A stretch of 64,000 bases of DNA, taken from the NCBI RefSeq assembly GCF_913566895.1, contig NZ_CAJYCN010000006.1, positions 90,179 through 154,178 of the forward strand, read 5' to 3'. Both the position numbers and the translations under genes were made by a program. Position 1 is the first letter of the stretch. Every line of letters begins with the position of its first letter. The notes beneath the pieces were generated by a model, which was given only the letters and a program-made list of their open reading frames with translations, did not search any database and was not told the origin of the DNA. Positions 52,198 to 63,161 of this stretch are shown here, in pieces. Source of the DNA: Listeria ilorinensis. GTDB lineage: Bacteria > Bacillota > Bacilli > Lactobacillales > Listeriaceae.

Positions 52198-53546
52198 TGG
52201 ATCGTTTTTTAAACAACAAATGGTCGATTCGGATTATCGCGCTAATTTTGGCGGCAATTCTGTTCATCTCCGTCCATGCGGATAATAATGGCTCAACGCA
52301 AATTCAAACGTCTTCTCAAACAGATACTGAAGTCATTCAAAATGTGCCTGTTGAGGTCTATTACGATAAAGAAAATCTATATGTCTCAGGGGTTCCTGAA
52401 ACCGTGACCGTTACAATCACCGGTCCGAGAAGTATTGTTCAAAATGCCAAAGCACAGCAAGATTTCACTGTTTATGTGGATTTAAGAAATGCTTCAATCG
52501 GCGAACAGAATGTGAAACTTCAAATCAAGGATCTTTCGGATAGGGTCAAAGCGACGATTTCACCTGATACAGCAACTGTTAATGTTCAGGAGAAGGTCAC
52601 GAAGAAATTCTCTGTGGATGTTGAACTTGGTCAATCGGTTGTAGCGGCGGGTTATGAGGCAGGTACACCGGAAGTTAGCCCGAAAAAAGTATCCATTACT
52701 GGTGCAAAGGATACTATTGATCAAATTGCTTACGTAAAAGCCACTATTGATGACAGTGGTGGTCATAAAGAAGATTTTACTGCAGAAGCTGAGATCGTAG
52801 CATTTGATAGTAAGTTGAATAAGCTGGACGTTGAGATTGATCCACAGAAAGTAGAAGTGACGGTACCAGTTAGTAAAGTAGGTAAATCAGTACCACTTAC
52901 AATCAAACAGACGGGTTCACCGCCAGATGACCTATCGATTTCAAGCATCACTCCCGACCGAGACGAGGTGGTGGTGATTGGCGATGATGCAGTACTTGAT
53001 AAAATCAATAAGATTGAGCTTTCAGTTGACGTGTCCAATATTACTGCCGATACGGTCAAGGAAATCACGATCCCTGTTCCAGAGGGAGCGATATCCGTAC
53101 AGCCGACGAGTGTGGAGGTCAAAATCAAGACCGCAAAAAAGTCCGGTAACGACTCGAGCGACAATCAGTCTTCCAGTTCCGACTCAACAGCTGAGCAAGG
53201 GGCGGATTCAAATAACAGCTCGGATGATAGTTCAAACAGTACAGATACCAGTAAAACGTTCTCAGATGTAGCCATTGCCGAAACAGGCTTAAATGATGAT
53301 TTGACGGCTAAACTTATCTCACCGGCTAATGGAAAAGTAAATGTGACTGTAAAAGGTCCTTCAAGTACAGTGAATGGGCTCAGTAGCAATTCCTTTAAAG
53401 TCATTGCAGATCTATCAAAAGCGACGGAAAGTGAAAGTTATAGTGCAAAACTAGCCATCAATAATTTACCAAGTGACGTAAGCTATACACTCAGTCAAAC
53501 AACTGCAAAGTATTCAATCACAAAGAAATCGGCTACCGATACGTAA
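52194..53546 (+). CDS. cdaR: CdaR, YbbR-domain regulator of CdaA
   Basis: This 450-residue protein has one N-terminal transmembrane helix (IIALILAAILFISVHA) and four extracytoplasmic YbbR repeats. Between repeats three and four (about residues 315-358) lies a Ser/Asp/Asn-rich linker (DSSDNQSSSSDSTAEQ...). CdaR binds CdaA and modulates its activity. The ATG at 52194 overlaps the cdaA stop (ATGA); the track-length start at 52173 is unnecessary. Confidence 0.85.
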   Translation: MMDRFLNNKWSIRIIALILAAILFISVHADNNGSTQIQTSSQTDTEVIQNVPVEVYYDKENLYVSGVPETVTVTITGPRSIVQNAKAQQDFTVYVDLRNASIGEQNVKLQIKDLSDRVKATISPDTATVNVQEKVTKKFSVDVELGQSVVAAGYEAGTPEVSPKKVSITGAKDTIDQIAYVKATIDDSGGHKEDFTAEAEIVAFDSKLNKLDVEIDPQKVEVTVPVSKVGKSVPLTIKQTGSPPDDLSISSITPDRDEVVVIGDDAVLDKINKIELSVDVSNITADTVKEITIPVPEGAISVQPTSVEVKIKTAKKSGNDSSDNQSSSSDSTAEQGADSNNSSDDSSNSTDTSKTFSDVAIAETGLNDDLTAKLISPANGKVNVTVKGPSSTVNGLSSNSFKVIADLSKATESESYSAKLAINNLPSDVSYTLSQTTAKYSITKKSATDT

Positions 53547-53552
53547 TCAGAA

Positions 53553-53592
53553 TGCGGTAAAAGCGACCTTTTTGGTTTTCACTTTTGCCGCA
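53553..53592 (+). other. intercistronic hairpin between cdaR and glmM
   Basis: TGCGGTAAAAG pairs with CTTTTGCCGCA. The loop is T-rich but no T-run follows. It could be an attenuator before the glmM gene. Confidence 0.5.
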
Positions 53593-53720
53593 AGATGATT
53601 TTTTTACAAGGAAAAGGTATAATAAAACGTATATGTGGAAAACAATCAGATTTTTACATAGTCAAAATGGAGCTATGCAAGAATGAATCCAATGTTTGAC
53701 GCAGAAGGAGAGAATTAATA

Positions 53721-55067
53721 ATGGGAAAATATTTTGGAACTGACGGTGTTCGTGGTGTGGCAAATGAAGAATTGACACCAGAACTCGCTTTTCGACTTGG
53801 GCGCATGGGCGGGTATGTCTTGACGCGTCATGTGGGGGAACATCCGCGTGTTCTCGTAGCACGTGATACACGGATTTCAGGCGAAATGCTCGAATCAGCA
53901 CTTATTGCTGGTTTAGTGTCAGTTGGAATCGAAGTGATGCGTCTAGGCGTGATTTCGACACCAGGCGTTGCTTACCTGACACGTGCGCAAGGAGCATCCG
54001 CAAGCGTGATGATTTCAGCTTCTCATAACCCTGTAGCTGATAATGGCATCAAATTTTTCGGTGCAGATGGATTTAAACTTTCAGATGATCAGGAACTTGA
54101 AATTGAAGAATTACTAGATAAAGATACGGACGAATTACCACGGCCAAGTGCAGAAGGTCTGGGTACAATCAATGACTATTTCGAAGGTAAGCAAAAATAT
54201 ATGCAGTTTTTAAAACAAACAATCGAGCAAGATTTCAGCGGCTATCATGTTGCGCTGGATTGTGCGAACGGTGCAACAGCATCATTAGCTACACATTTGT
54301 TTGCTGATCTTGAAGCGGATATTAGTTCGATGGGGACATCACCAAACGGCTTAAATATCAATGATGGTGTAGGTTCGACTCATCCAGAAACGCTGGCCAA
54401 ATTTGTCCTTGAGAAAAATGCAGATGTTGGTTTGGCATTTGACGGGGATGGCGACCGAGTAATCGCAGTAGATGAACTGGGACGCATTGTTGATGGGGAT
54501 AAGATCATGTTTATTTGCGCCAAACATTTGAAAGAGCAAGGATTGTTGAACAATAATACGATCGTTTCAACTGTCATGAGTAATCTTGGCTTTTATAAGG
54601 GGTTACAGGAACTTGAAATTGAAGATGTTCAAACTGCTGTTGGAGATCGTTATGTGGTGGAAGCGATGCGCGAAGGACATTATAACCTTGGCGGTGAGCA
54701 GTCAGGTCATATTATTTTCCTAGATCACAATACAACAGGAGATGGCCTTTTGTCAGGGATCCAACTGATCAATGTGATGAAAGCCACTGGCAAAAAATTA
54801 TCTGAACTTGCCAGTGAAATGCAAACTTACCCGCAAAAATTGGTAAATATTCGAGTGACAGATAAAAATGCAGTAGAAGAAAATCCGCTTGTCAGCAAAG
54901 TCATTAAAGAAGTCGAAGAAGAAATGGCTGGCAATGGTCGTGTACTCGTTCGTCCTTCTGGGACAGAACCATTAGTTCGAGTGATGGTTGAAGCGGATAC
55001 ACGTGAAAAAACGGATGATTTTTGTGAACGAATCGCAAAAGTCGTACAATCAGAAATGGGCTTGTGA
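53721..55067 (+). CDS. glmM: phosphoglucosamine mutase GlmM
   Basis: This 448-residue mutase converts glucosamine-6-phosphate to glucosamine-1-phosphate for UDP-GlcNAc synthesis. Visible are the N-terminal GTDGVRG, the phosphoserine loop ISASHNP (about residue 100), the Mg2+ loop FDGDGDR and the phosphate-binding [12 protein letters not shown]. In related species GlmM binds CdaA and inhibits it. The RBS is AAGGAGAG. Confidence 0.95.
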   Translation: MGKYFGTDGVRGVANEELTPELAFRLGRMGGYVLTRHVGEHPRVLVARDTRISGEMLESALIAGLVSVGIEVMRLGVISTPGVAYLTRAQGASASVMISASHNPVADNGIKFFGADGFKLSDDQELEIEELLDKDTDELPRPSAEGLGTINDYFEGKQKYMQFLKQTIEQDFSGYHVALDCANGATASLATHLFADLEADISSMGTSPNGLNINDGVGSTHPETLAKFVLEKNADVGLAFDGDGDRVIAVDELGRIVDGDKIMFICAKHLKEQGLLNNNTIVSTVMSNLGFYKGLQELEIEDVQTAVGDRYVVEAMREGHYNLGGEQSGHIIFLDHNTTGDGLLSGIQLINVMKATGKKLSELASEMQTYPQKLVNIRVTDKNAVEENPLVSKVIKEVEEEMAGNGRVLVRPSGTEPLVRVMVEADTREKTDDFCERIAKVVQSEMGL

Positions 55068-55087
55068 TAGCCTTCTAAGACGTTTTC

Positions 55088-55133
55088 AAAAAATCTGAGC
55101 AAACGCCATCAAGCCTTTTGTTCAGATTTTTTT
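55088..55133 (+). terminator. terminator of the cdaA-cdaR-glmM operon
   Basis: AAAAAATCTGA pairs with TCAGATTTTTT around a loop with extra A/T pairs. Confidence 0.8.
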
Positions 55134-55148
55134 ATGGGGAGGGGCAGA

Positions 55149-55610
55149 ATGAAATTAAAACGCGAACATTGGCTGATAATTATTGGATTGCTTTTCTTTT
55201 TAGCGGGTCTTGGGCTGATCTTTAAAACGCAATCTATCCAACTGATGGAAACGAAAAAAACGGCTCAAGAGAGTGTTCTTCAAAAAGTAGATACCGAATC
55301 ACTCGATCAGTTTTTTCAGAAAAAACGGACTGGATTTATCTATATCGGTCGCCCCACCTGCCCATATTGCAAAGATTTTCAAGCAAAGTTGAAGCAGGCA
55401 CTCATAAAAAATCAGCAGAAAGCCTACTATTATGATACTGATCAAGCGCGTGAAAATAAGGAAGACTTTGTTGGTATGGATGAACGACTTGGCGTAAAAG
55501 TGGTTCCCACGCTCCTGTTTATTTCAAATGGACATTTAACGGCTCAGTATAAAGGCGATATTGATAATCAGCAGGCCATTCAAGATTGGCTAGCACATCA
55601 AGCTTTATAA
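55149..55610 (+). CDS. membrane-anchored thioredoxin-like protein
   Basis: This 153-residue protein has an N-terminal anchor helix (residues about 9-27) and an extracytoplasmic thioredoxin fold with active site RPTCPYCKDF (CPYC) and cis-Pro loop KVVPTLLF. It resembles bacteriocin-transport accessory/thiol-disulfide proteins; oxidase or reductase direction is unknown. ATG 55149 follows GGGGAGGGG. The following membrane-protein gene is 25 bp downstream and probably cotranscribed. Confidence 0.75.
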   Translation: MKLKREHWLIIIGLLFFLAGLGLIFKTQSIQLMETKKTAQESVLQKVDTESLDQFFQKKRTGFIYIGRPTCPYCKDFQAKLKQALIKNQQKAYYYDTDQARENKEDFVGMDERLGVKVVPTLLFISNGHLTAQYKGDIDNQQAIQDWLAHQAL

Positions 55611-55634
55611 ATGTAAACGGAAAGGGGCAGAAAT

Positions 55635-56465
55635 ATGCCTAAAAAATTTCGAGAAATCGTAGCCACTCTAATGGTTACAGTAGGAATGATTCAATTATAC
55701 AGTTTTTTAAGCGCCGTTTACGGTTATTTTTATAGTGATGCAGAATACAGCTTTGTATGGAATTATTGGGTGATCGGCGGATTAGCACTTCTTTTGATTG
55801 TCATGGGGATTCTATTATTGCGTCAGGAAAAATGGCGGAGAATCAGCATGCTTGTTTTACTTCTCTTTTTAGGCTACCAAGGTTTTTCAGTGGGTTATTA
55901 CCAGATTCGACCGCTTGTTGAAGGTCAGATTCCGGAAGGCTATCCATTCGATTTCAGTGGAGCCAGTCTATTTTTACTCGCACTGATTCTACTGATATTA
56001 CTCGTATTCGGGAAAAAATTTCGATCTAAAACAGCAGGCGAAGATGAAAAGTGGAAGACGAAGTGGCGCCTTACCAGCGGATTATTTGCGTTGATTGGTG
56101 CTGGTTGTGCCGTTGCGATTGGTGTTTTGATTGTACTCCATTTTAAGGAATCTGGAGAAGAGATTTATTTTATTACGAATGAATTTGATGCAGTGATTGC
56201 TTTTTCAGCAGCTGTATTCTTGCTGACGGTCGCCGCTTTTTCCTTTAAACGGGTATTTTACCTACTTGCAGGAGTTACACTTGCTTTAAGTTTCCTCTAT
56301 TTAAATAACTATTACTGGTCGGAGCAGATCGTTCGTTTTACAAAAGAGATTGCTCAATCAGTCGGTGTAAAAGAATTTCAATTGTTTGGCTTACAACTGA
56401 TCGTTGGCGTCTCGGCTTTCATTTCCGGGTTATTTCAGCTTATCAGCCATTCAAATGAAAAATAA
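55635..56465 (+). CDS. polytopic membrane protein, unknown
   Basis: This 276-residue protein has about eight hydrophobic helices and no recognised motif. Notable segments are VATLMVTVGMIQLYSFLSAV at the start and LIVGVSAFISGLFQLI at the end. RBS AAAGGGG. It is probably in an operon with the thioredoxin-like gene, which may suggest a shared redox task, but this is only context. Confidence 0.65.
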   Translation: MPKKFREIVATLMVTVGMIQLYSFLSAVYGYFYSDAEYSFVWNYWVIGGLALLLIVMGILLLRQEKWRRISMLVLLLFLGYQGFSVGYYQIRPLVEGQIPEGYPFDFSGASLFLLALILLILLVFGKKFRSKTAGEDEKWKTKWRLTSGLFALIGAGCAVAIGVLIVLHFKESGEEIYFITNEFDAVIAFSAAVFLLTVAAFSFKRVFYLLAGVTLALSFLYLNNYYWSEQIVRFTKEIAQSVGVKEFQLFGLQLIVGVSAFISGLFQLISHSNEK

Positions 56466-56508
56466 AAGACGCTGGGAAAAACAGACTTTGTTTTTCCAGC
56501 GTCTTTAT
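56465..56508. terminator. convergent bidirectional terminator
   Basis: AAAGACGCTGG pairs with CCAGCGTCTTT, with an inner AAAAAC/GTTTTT stem. Confidence 0.85.
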
Positions 56509-56708
56509 TTTTTCTTGCGGAATAAAAGATAAACAGCAACAAGGATCAAAAGGATGCCAATAATAATCGGCCAGATAGAAAAAGTATCACCAGTTGTTGG
56601 AAGTTGTGCATTTATATTAGCAGCTATCGCATCCATTCTGGTTTGCTGAATCAAAATAACAAGCGAGATCAGTACAAAAATGACAGTCCAAAATTTTCGA
56701 TGTGGCAT
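56505..56708 (-). CDS. miniature LPXTG cell-wall protein
   Basis: This 67-residue protein is a signal peptide (PHRKFWTVIFVLISLVILI, cleavage near DAIAA) followed almost directly by the sortase signal LPTTGD, a hydrophobic stretch (IWPIIIGILLILVAVYLLF) and RKKK. Only about eight to ten residues (NINAQLPT) would remain attached to the wall. ATG 56708 lies 8 nt after AAAGGA. A longer reading to 56819 has no RBS. It could be a remnant or a true tiny wall peptide. Confidence 0.65.
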   Translation of the reverse strand: MPHRKFWTVIFVLISLVILIQQTRMDAIAANINAQLPTTGDTFSIWPIIIGILLILVAVYLLFRKKK

Positions 56709-56811
56709 AAGATTCATCCTTTCCCATATACTTCTAGCTTCTATTATTCCGAAAAATTGATTTTTTGTCAATGTATAGACCAATTTTGATAAAAGTGAAT
56801 AAAGATAGTGC

Positions 56812-56840
56812 TTGACCAACTAGACAGATTATTGTAGAAT
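56812..56840 (+). promoter_or_regulatory. promoter of glmS
   Basis: TTGACC (56812-56817) and TAGAAT (56835-56840) are spaced 17 nt. Confidence 0.8.
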
Positions 56841-56879
56841 GAATTTGTTTCCTTGAAAAAATCAAAGGAGGATCGAAAC

Positions 56880-57070
56880 AATTTCATAAAAGCGCCAGAA
56901 CTAGTTTGTATGGGTGACAAGCGGTCGTGAAACTCGGCCAGGCGTCAAACTAGTTGACGAGGAGGAGATTAATCGAAATTTCGGCGGGAGTCTCCCGGCT
57001 GTCCATGCAGTCGTTACGCCTTAGCGACAAACCATTCGGGTGACCGGATGAACAGAACGGTAAGGAGCAT
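56880..57070 (+). ncRNA. glmS glucosamine-6-phosphate ribozyme/riboswitch
   Basis: The leader contains the glmS ribozyme core: AAAAGCGCCAGAACTAGT with self-cleavage expected between A56891 and G56892, then AAACTAGTTGACGAGGA, GGAGATTAATCGAA, TTCGGCGGGAGTCTCCCGG and the P3-P4 region ending near GTAAGGAGCATGG. Binding of GlcN6P triggers cleavage and mRNA decay, giving feedback on glmS. Confidence 0.92.
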
Positions 57071-57158
57071 GGGATACATCCTCCAAGGAAACGAAAATTT
57101 TGGAGGGAATTTTAGACAGGATAAGTCTGCCCTCTGTTACTATTTGGAGGCTATTTTT

Positions 57159-58967
57159 ATGTGTGGAATTGTAGGATATATTGGAAAAAGTAATGCAAAA
57201 GATGTTTTGCTTTCAGGACTGGAAAAACTTGAATATCGTGGCTATGACTCGGCCGGGATCGCTCTTTTACATGAGGATCAGTTAGTGGTCATTAAAGAGA
57301 AAGGACGCATTCAAGATTTGAAAGAGGCTGTTCCGGAAGACGCATTTGGCGAGCTGGGCATTGGACATACGAGATGGGCGACACATGGCAAACCAAGCCA
57401 TGAGAATGCGCATCCGCACCAAAGTGCATCAGGTCGTTTTACACTCGTTCACAACGGTGTCATTGAAAATTATTCGCTGCTCAAGCAAGACTATCTGGCA
57501 GATGCCGAATTTAAAAGCGACACAGATACAGAAGTGATCGTTCAACTAATCGAAAAATTTGCTGAAAACGGCAAGTCAACAAAAGAAGCACTTCGCCAAG
57601 TTCTGCAGTTGCTGCACGGTTCCTATGCAATTTGTTTGATTGATCGGAAGGAACCAGATACCCTTTACGCAGCCAAAAATAAAAGCCCATTATTGATCGG
57701 AGAAGGCAAAGGTTTCCACGTGATTGCTAGTGATGCGATGGCAGCACTAAAAGAAACAGATCAATTTATTGAAATCATGGATGAAGAAATGGTGATCCTA
57801 ACAAGCGATAGTTTGACAATCGAGCATTTGGATGGGGAAGCGGTCGAACGTTCGGCCTATACCGCAACAATTGACGCGTCTGACATCGAAAAAGGCACGT
57901 ACCCGCATTATATGCTGAAAGAGATCGACGAGCAGCCAGCCGTGATGCGCCGTATTATCCAAGCTTATCAGGATTCGAATGGTGAAATCTCAGTGGATGA
58001 AGCAATTTTAAACGAAGTCCTTGCAGCAGATCGAATCTATATCGTAGCTTGCGGCACAAGCTATCATGCTGGCCTTGTTGGTAAGAATTTATTGGAAAAA
58101 TTGGCGCACATTCCCGTTGAAGTGCATGTTTCCAGCGAGATCGGTTATAATATGCCGCTTCTTTCTAAGAACCCGCTCTTTATTTTCATTACGCAAAGTG
58201 GTGAAACAGCTGATTCACGTCAAGTACTCGTCAAAGTGAAGGAAATGGGGCATCGAACACTCACACTGACAAACGTTCCTGGTTCTACGCTTGACCGGGA
58301 AGCCGATCATGCCATGTACCTACATGCCGGTCCGGAAATTGCTGTAGCATCAACAAAGGCTTACACAGCTCAGGTAGCTGTTTTGAGCATTTTAGCAGTA
58401 GCAGCTGGTCGAAAAGAAGCTATTTCTGAAGCAGTCGATTTTGATTTAGTACAGGAGCTTGGGATTGTGGCGACCGCTATGGAAAGTCTTGTTGCCAGCA
58501 AAGAAATCATTGAGCATATAGCGGGTGAATATCTGGGAACAACGCGGAACGCTTTTTTCCTTGGCCGAAGCGTTGACTATTATGTAGCACTGGAAGCTGC
58601 TTTAAAACTAAAAGAAATTTCCTATATCCAAGCGGAAGGTTTTGCGAGCGGTGAACTGAAGCATGGTACGATTGCGCTTATCGAAGAGGGCACACCAGTT
58701 ATCGCCATTGCGACACAGCCGAATGTCAATTGGAATATCCGAGGCAATGTGAATGAAGTGCTCGCTAGGGGAGCAGAAACTTGCGTCATTTCGATGGAAG
58801 GCGTTGATCAGCCTGGAGACCGCCTTGTTGTACCGCAAGTTCATAAACATTTGACACCACTGGCAAGTGTGATCCCGTGTCAACTACTCGCTTATTATGC
58901 AGCGCTACACCGTGATTGTGATGTAGACAAACCACGCAATCTAGCGAAGAGTGTGACAGTCGAGTAA
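57159..58967 (+). CDS. glmS: glucosamine-fructose-6-phosphate aminotransferase GlmS
   Basis: This 602-residue enzyme makes glucosamine-6-phosphate from fructose-6-phosphate and glutamine. The N-terminal glutaminase starts MCGIVGYIG (catalytic Cys2). Two SIS domains follow, with [12 protein letters not shown] and [13 protein letters not shown], and the C-terminus is [11 protein letters not shown] 57159 follows TTTGGAGG; the longer frame to 57048 runs through the ribozyme and is excluded because Cys must follow Met1. Confidence 0.95.
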   Translation: MCGIVGYIGKSNAKDVLLSGLEKLEYRGYDSAGIALLHEDQLVVIKEKGRIQDLKEAVPEDAFGELGIGHTRWATHGKPSHENAHPHQSASGRFTLVHNGVIENYSLLKQDYLADAEFKSDTDTEVIVQLIEKFAENGKSTKEALRQVLQLLHGSYAICLIDRKEPDTLYAAKNKSPLLIGEGKGFHVIASDAMAALKETDQFIEIMDEEMVILTSDSLTIEHLDGEAVERSAYTATIDASDIEKGTYPHYMLKEIDEQPAVMRRIIQAYQDSNGEISVDEAILNEVLAADRIYIVACGTSYHAGLVGKNLLEKLAHIPVEVHVSSEIGYNMPLLSKNPLFIFITQSGETADSRQVLVKVKEMGHRTLTLTNVPGSTLDREADHAMYLHAGPEIAVASTKAYTAQVAVLSILAVAAGRKEAISEAVDFDLVQELGIVATAMESLVASKEIIEHIAGEYLGTTRNAFFLGRSVDYYVALEAALKLKEISYIQAEGFASGELKHGTIALIEEGTPVIAIATQPNVNWNIRGNVNEVLARGAETCVISMEGVDQPGDRLVVPQVHKHLTPLASVIPCQLLAYYAALHRDCDVDKPRNLAKSVTVE

Positions 58968-58992
58968 AGCTCACGGATAATATAAGAGAATC

Positions 58993-59053
58993 AATGATCA
59001 TGTGGTGAAGCCATTTGCGAAATGGCTTTGCATGATTATTGGTTCTTTTTTTG
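58993..59053 (+). terminator. terminator after glmS
   Basis: AATGATCATG/CATGATTATT plus an inner AAGCCATTT/AAATGGCTT stem, followed by TTCTTTTTTT. Confidence 0.75.
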
Positions 59054-59113
59054 ATCCCAAAAAAGAAAGCTGCTTTAAAATGAGCTTTTATAAGGAAAGC
59101 CGTATTGGCATAA

Positions 59114-59150
59114 AAATAAGCCGATGTGTTTGAAGCACATCGGCTTATTT
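59114..59150 (-). terminator. terminator after ydiK (reverse strand)
   Basis: AAATAAGCCGATGTG pairs with CACATCGGCTTATTT around a 7-nt loop; it is usable in both directions. Confidence 0.85.
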
Positions 59151-59159
59151 GAGTGAGGA

Positions 59160-59366
59160 TCAATCATTTTTCTTCATTTTTTCCCGCAGTCCTACAAAAA
59201 TAAAGCGGAAACCCGTTACAAAATCGATCGTTGCCATAGCCATAATGACATACGCAAAGACGCCCCAACCATTTTCATCCACTTGAATGACCGCAAAATA
59301 CACGAAGACAATGCCTAGGATGATGTAAAGCAGCCCCTGTAAAAGCGCACTGTTCTTTTTTTTCAT
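59160..59366 (-). CDS. ydiK: YdiK-like small membrane protein (DUF4305)
   Basis: This 68-residue protein has two helices (LLQGLLYIILGIVFVYFAV and VFAYVIMAMATIDFVTGFRF) and a basic C-terminus. Size, sequence style and position between ydiL and groES (as in B. subtilis ydiK-ydiL-groES-groEL) support the assignment. ATG 59366 follows GGAGG, only 3 nt downstream of the ydiL stop. Function is unknown. Confidence 0.7.
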   Translation of the reverse strand: MKKKNSALLQGLLYIILGIVFVYFAVIQVDENGWGVFAYVIMAMATIDFVTGFRFIFVGLREKMKKND

Positions 59367-59369
59367 GAG

Positions 59370-60053
59370 TTACCTCCAAAATCCAATATTGATCAGCATG
59401 ACGATTGTATTCATCAAAACATGTGCCCCCATTGAAACAGTGATCCGTTTTGTTTTTGTATAAAGGAAACAAAGGATCAGTCCAAGGACAAAGTAAGTGA
59501 GTAGATAATAAATATCCCCGTGTAAAATAGCAAAAACGAAAGAACTGATAACGGCTGCCACATGGATATTGATAATATTCGAAAGTCCGCCATAAATAAC
59601 TTTTCGGAAAATCAATTCTTCTAAAATTGGTCCTAGGATACTGATAAAGATGAGAAAAATTGGCGCTTGTTTCGTCAGCGCAACAAGTTCAGCCGTATTC
59701 TGTGAGCCACCTGGAACGCCAACTAATAGGGCAATAATGAAAAAGCAAATATATTGGGACACAAAAAGTGCTAACATCCCACCCAAGCTGAATAAGACAC
59801 TCTTACCTGGACTCATTTTTTCACCTAATGCAATTTTATTCATTTCAGGTTGCTTGCGTAAAATCAACCAAATAATCAGAAGCGTAATCAGATTGGCAAT
59901 AATATTCCATAGTACAACTGCCAGACTTGAGCTTTCCGTTTTTGTCATTCCGCCAATAGATTGAAGTACTGTTTGAACGAGCGGGATGCCGATGCTTCCA
60001 GAAAAAAGCATCATAAAATAGACAATGACAATAGTTGTGTAACGTTTTGCCAA
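59370..60053 (-). CDS. ydiL: CPBP (CAAX-like) intramembrane protease, YdiL family
   Basis: This 227-residue, about seven-helix membrane protein has the CPBP/Abi motifs EELIFRKVIYGGL (EExxxR), FAILHGDIYYLLTYFVLG and HVLMN. Family members are intramembrane glutamic-type proteases, some linked to bacteriocin immunity. The TTG start (60053) lies 7 nt after AAAGGAAG; the longer reading to 60107 contains the RBS. It is divergent from groESL. Confidence 0.8.
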   Translation of the reverse strand: MAKRYTTIVIVYFMMLFSGSIGIPLVQTVLQSIGGMTKTESSSLAVVLWNIIANLITLLIIWLILRKQPEMNKIALGEKMSPGKSVLFSLGGMLALFVSQYICFFIIALLVGVPGGSQNTAELVALTKQAPIFLIFISILGPILEELIFRKVIYGGLSNIINIHVAAVISSFVFAILHGDIYYLLTYFVLGLILCFLYTKTKRITVSMGAHVLMNTIVMLINIGFWR

Positions 60054-60277
60054 AAAATCGCTTCCTTTCTGTGCCTGAGAGATCCATAAAAGATCCTCAA
60101 GCGGCATACTGAAAAAGCTGTTACCATTTCTGCATGCGATTCATTTATTCTAGACATATCTGTAAATACTTCCTTATTGTACTAAAAAACACTATCAATA
60201 GGCAAACCTGACTCGATTTTTTAGCAAAATTTACTTTCCGTCGGATAAAAAAATCTATTCTTTTCGAACGTTTCTGC

Positions 60278-60306
60278 TTGCAATTTTAACCAATTTTGAC
60301 TATCAT
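60278..60306 (+). promoter_or_regulatory. groESL promoter with CtsR-box candidate in the spacer
   Basis: TTGCAA (60278-60283) and TATCAT (60301-60306) are spaced 17 nt. TTTAACCAATTTTGACT (60285-60301), reverse complement AGTCAAAATTGGTTAAA, matches the CtsR heptad repeat RGTCAAA-N3-RGTCAAA with one mismatch. Confidence 0.6.
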
Positions 60307-60316
60307 AAGAATTGTG

Positions 60317-60343
60317 TTAGCACTCCAAGTGTTCGAGTGCTAA
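60317..60343 (+). promoter_or_regulatory. CIRCE element (HrcA operator)
   Basis: TTAGCACTC-N9-GAGTGCTAA is a perfect CIRCE inverted repeat, located just downstream of the groESL promoter. HrcA binding would repress transcription until heat shock. Confidence 0.97.
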
Positions 60344-60379
60344 AAATATTCTACAACTATTTAGAGGAGGTTATTTACA

Positions 60380-60664
60380 TTGTTAAAACCATTAGGAGAT
60401 CGAGTAGTGATTGAAGTAGTAGAAGCAGAGGAAAAGACAGCAAGCGGTATCGTATTGCCGGATTCTGCCAAAGAAAAGCCGCAAGAAGGTAAAATTGTTG
60501 CTGTAGGTTCTGGCCGCGTACTTGATAGTGGTGCAAAAGAAGCGCTTGAGGTAGCGGTTGGTGACCATATCATTTTCTCCAAATATTCGGGAACAGAAGT
60601 AACCTTTGAAGGCAAAGACTATCTGATTTTACGTGAAAGCGACATTTTAGCTGTTATTGCGTAA
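60380..60664 (+). CDS. groES: co-chaperonin GroES
   Basis: This 94-residue co-chaperonin has the N-terminal [20 protein letters not shown], the mobile loop [17 protein letters not shown] and the C-terminal motif [13 protein letters not shown]. It starts with TTG 60380, 9 nt after GAGGAGG. It is cotranscribed with groEL, 45 bp downstream. Confidence 0.97.
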   Translation: MLKPLGDRVVIEVVEAEEKTASGIVLPDSAKEKPQEGKIVAVGSGRVLDSGAKEALEVAVGDHIIFSKYSGTEVTFEGKDYLILRESDILAVIA

Positions 60665-60691
60665 CTTTTAATCAAAAATAATCAACAATAA

Positions 60692-62338
<1,647 letters not shown>

Positions 62339-62423
62339 AGCTGTCCTGATGAATGCCTTTAGATATATATGGGCGAAAATTTGTTTTGCCCACATGTTGT
62401 CCACTAAATAAAAATCATAAAGT

Positions 62424-62471
62424 AAGAGGGTCTCTGGAAATTTCTTGTATTTTTTCAGAGCCCTCTTTTTT
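62424..62471 (+). terminator. terminator of groESL
   Basis: AAGAGGGTCTCTG pairs with CAGAGCCCTCTT, followed by a T-run. A smaller GGGC-AAAA/TTTT-GCCC hairpin lies at about 62371-62395. Confidence 0.85.
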
Positions 62472-62704
62472 AGTTTGTCTGTTAAATGAAGATAAGTTTT
62501 CTTTGATAGTTTCAAAGGACTATAGGCCAGGTTGCTATGGAATATACGCTGCGTATAGCAAGAAAACCTACTACTAAGCGAAGGCATTTTTGAGTTTCCA
62601 CTTGAATATCTATCTTTGCTACCGGGAATCAAAGATGAATTTTTTTGTGTAAATATTAGACTAACATGCGATATTTTTGAAAATTACGCTTACATTTGTT
62701 GTTT
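62472..62704. other. gap after groESL, no gene seen
   Basis: A/T-rich. The only structure noted is TTGCTAT...ATAGCAA with an inner TACGC/GCGTA pairing (about 62531-62560). No ORF with an RBS is present. Confidence 0.35.
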
Positions 62705-62766
62705 ACGATAAAAAGTGGACATTTCATTATCATTTTGATTTTCATTACTTTTATTATGATATGCTA
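62705..62766 (+). promoter_or_regulatory. 25-bp repeated motif (copy A) and promoter
   Basis: The 25 bp at 62705-62729, core AAAAAGTGGACATTTCATTA, recur with two transitions at 63939-63963. Promoter-like sequences follow (TATGAT 62755-62760, TATAAC further on) in front of the small membrane gene at 62792. It is probably an operator or activator site. Confidence 0.5.
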
Positions 62767-62791
62767 TAACTAACAAAGTGAGGCGAGACAA

Positions 62792-63122
62792 TTGAAAAAT
62801 AATCTGTGCTTATTCTCTTTTTGCAGTAACACTTATTTTGGCTGAGATAAAATATTGTACTGAAATTTTGGATGGAGGTATTTTTAGAAATGGGATTGTA
62901 TATGCTTTTCTGTTTGTTATTTTGCCAATTATAAGCCTTGTTAGTTTGATAATAACTTTAAAAAATCAAAATCTTAGCCTTTTGATATTGACAAGTCTAT
63001 TAATTATAATCAAATTTTTTATGGTTATTAATAGCTGGTTGATTGTTTTAATTGGTATTGCAAATTTCTTGATAAAGAGATATAAAAATGAAAAATACAT
63101 AATTTTTATACTGAGTATTTAG
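62792..63122 (+). pseudogene. small membrane protein gene with an early frameshift
   Basis: TTG 62792 follows GTGAGGCGAG but its frame stops after 17 codons. The frame that stays open to 63122 begins just behind it. Removing one A from the AAAAA run (62795-62799) would give MKIICAYSLFAVTLILAEIK followed by a continuous protein of about 109 residues with three hydrophobic helices and a KRYKNEKYIIFILSI end. A one-base insertion is the simplest explanation; a sequencing error or slippage is possible. Confidence 0.5.
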
Positions 63123-63161
63123 ATAACTATTTGTATTTACTTCATTTCAGACCCACATTAA

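Noticed and set aside
57048..57158. N-terminal extension of GlmS
   Set aside because: It overlaps the ribozyme 3' part, and GlmS needs Cys directly after the initiator Met (MCGIVGYIG).
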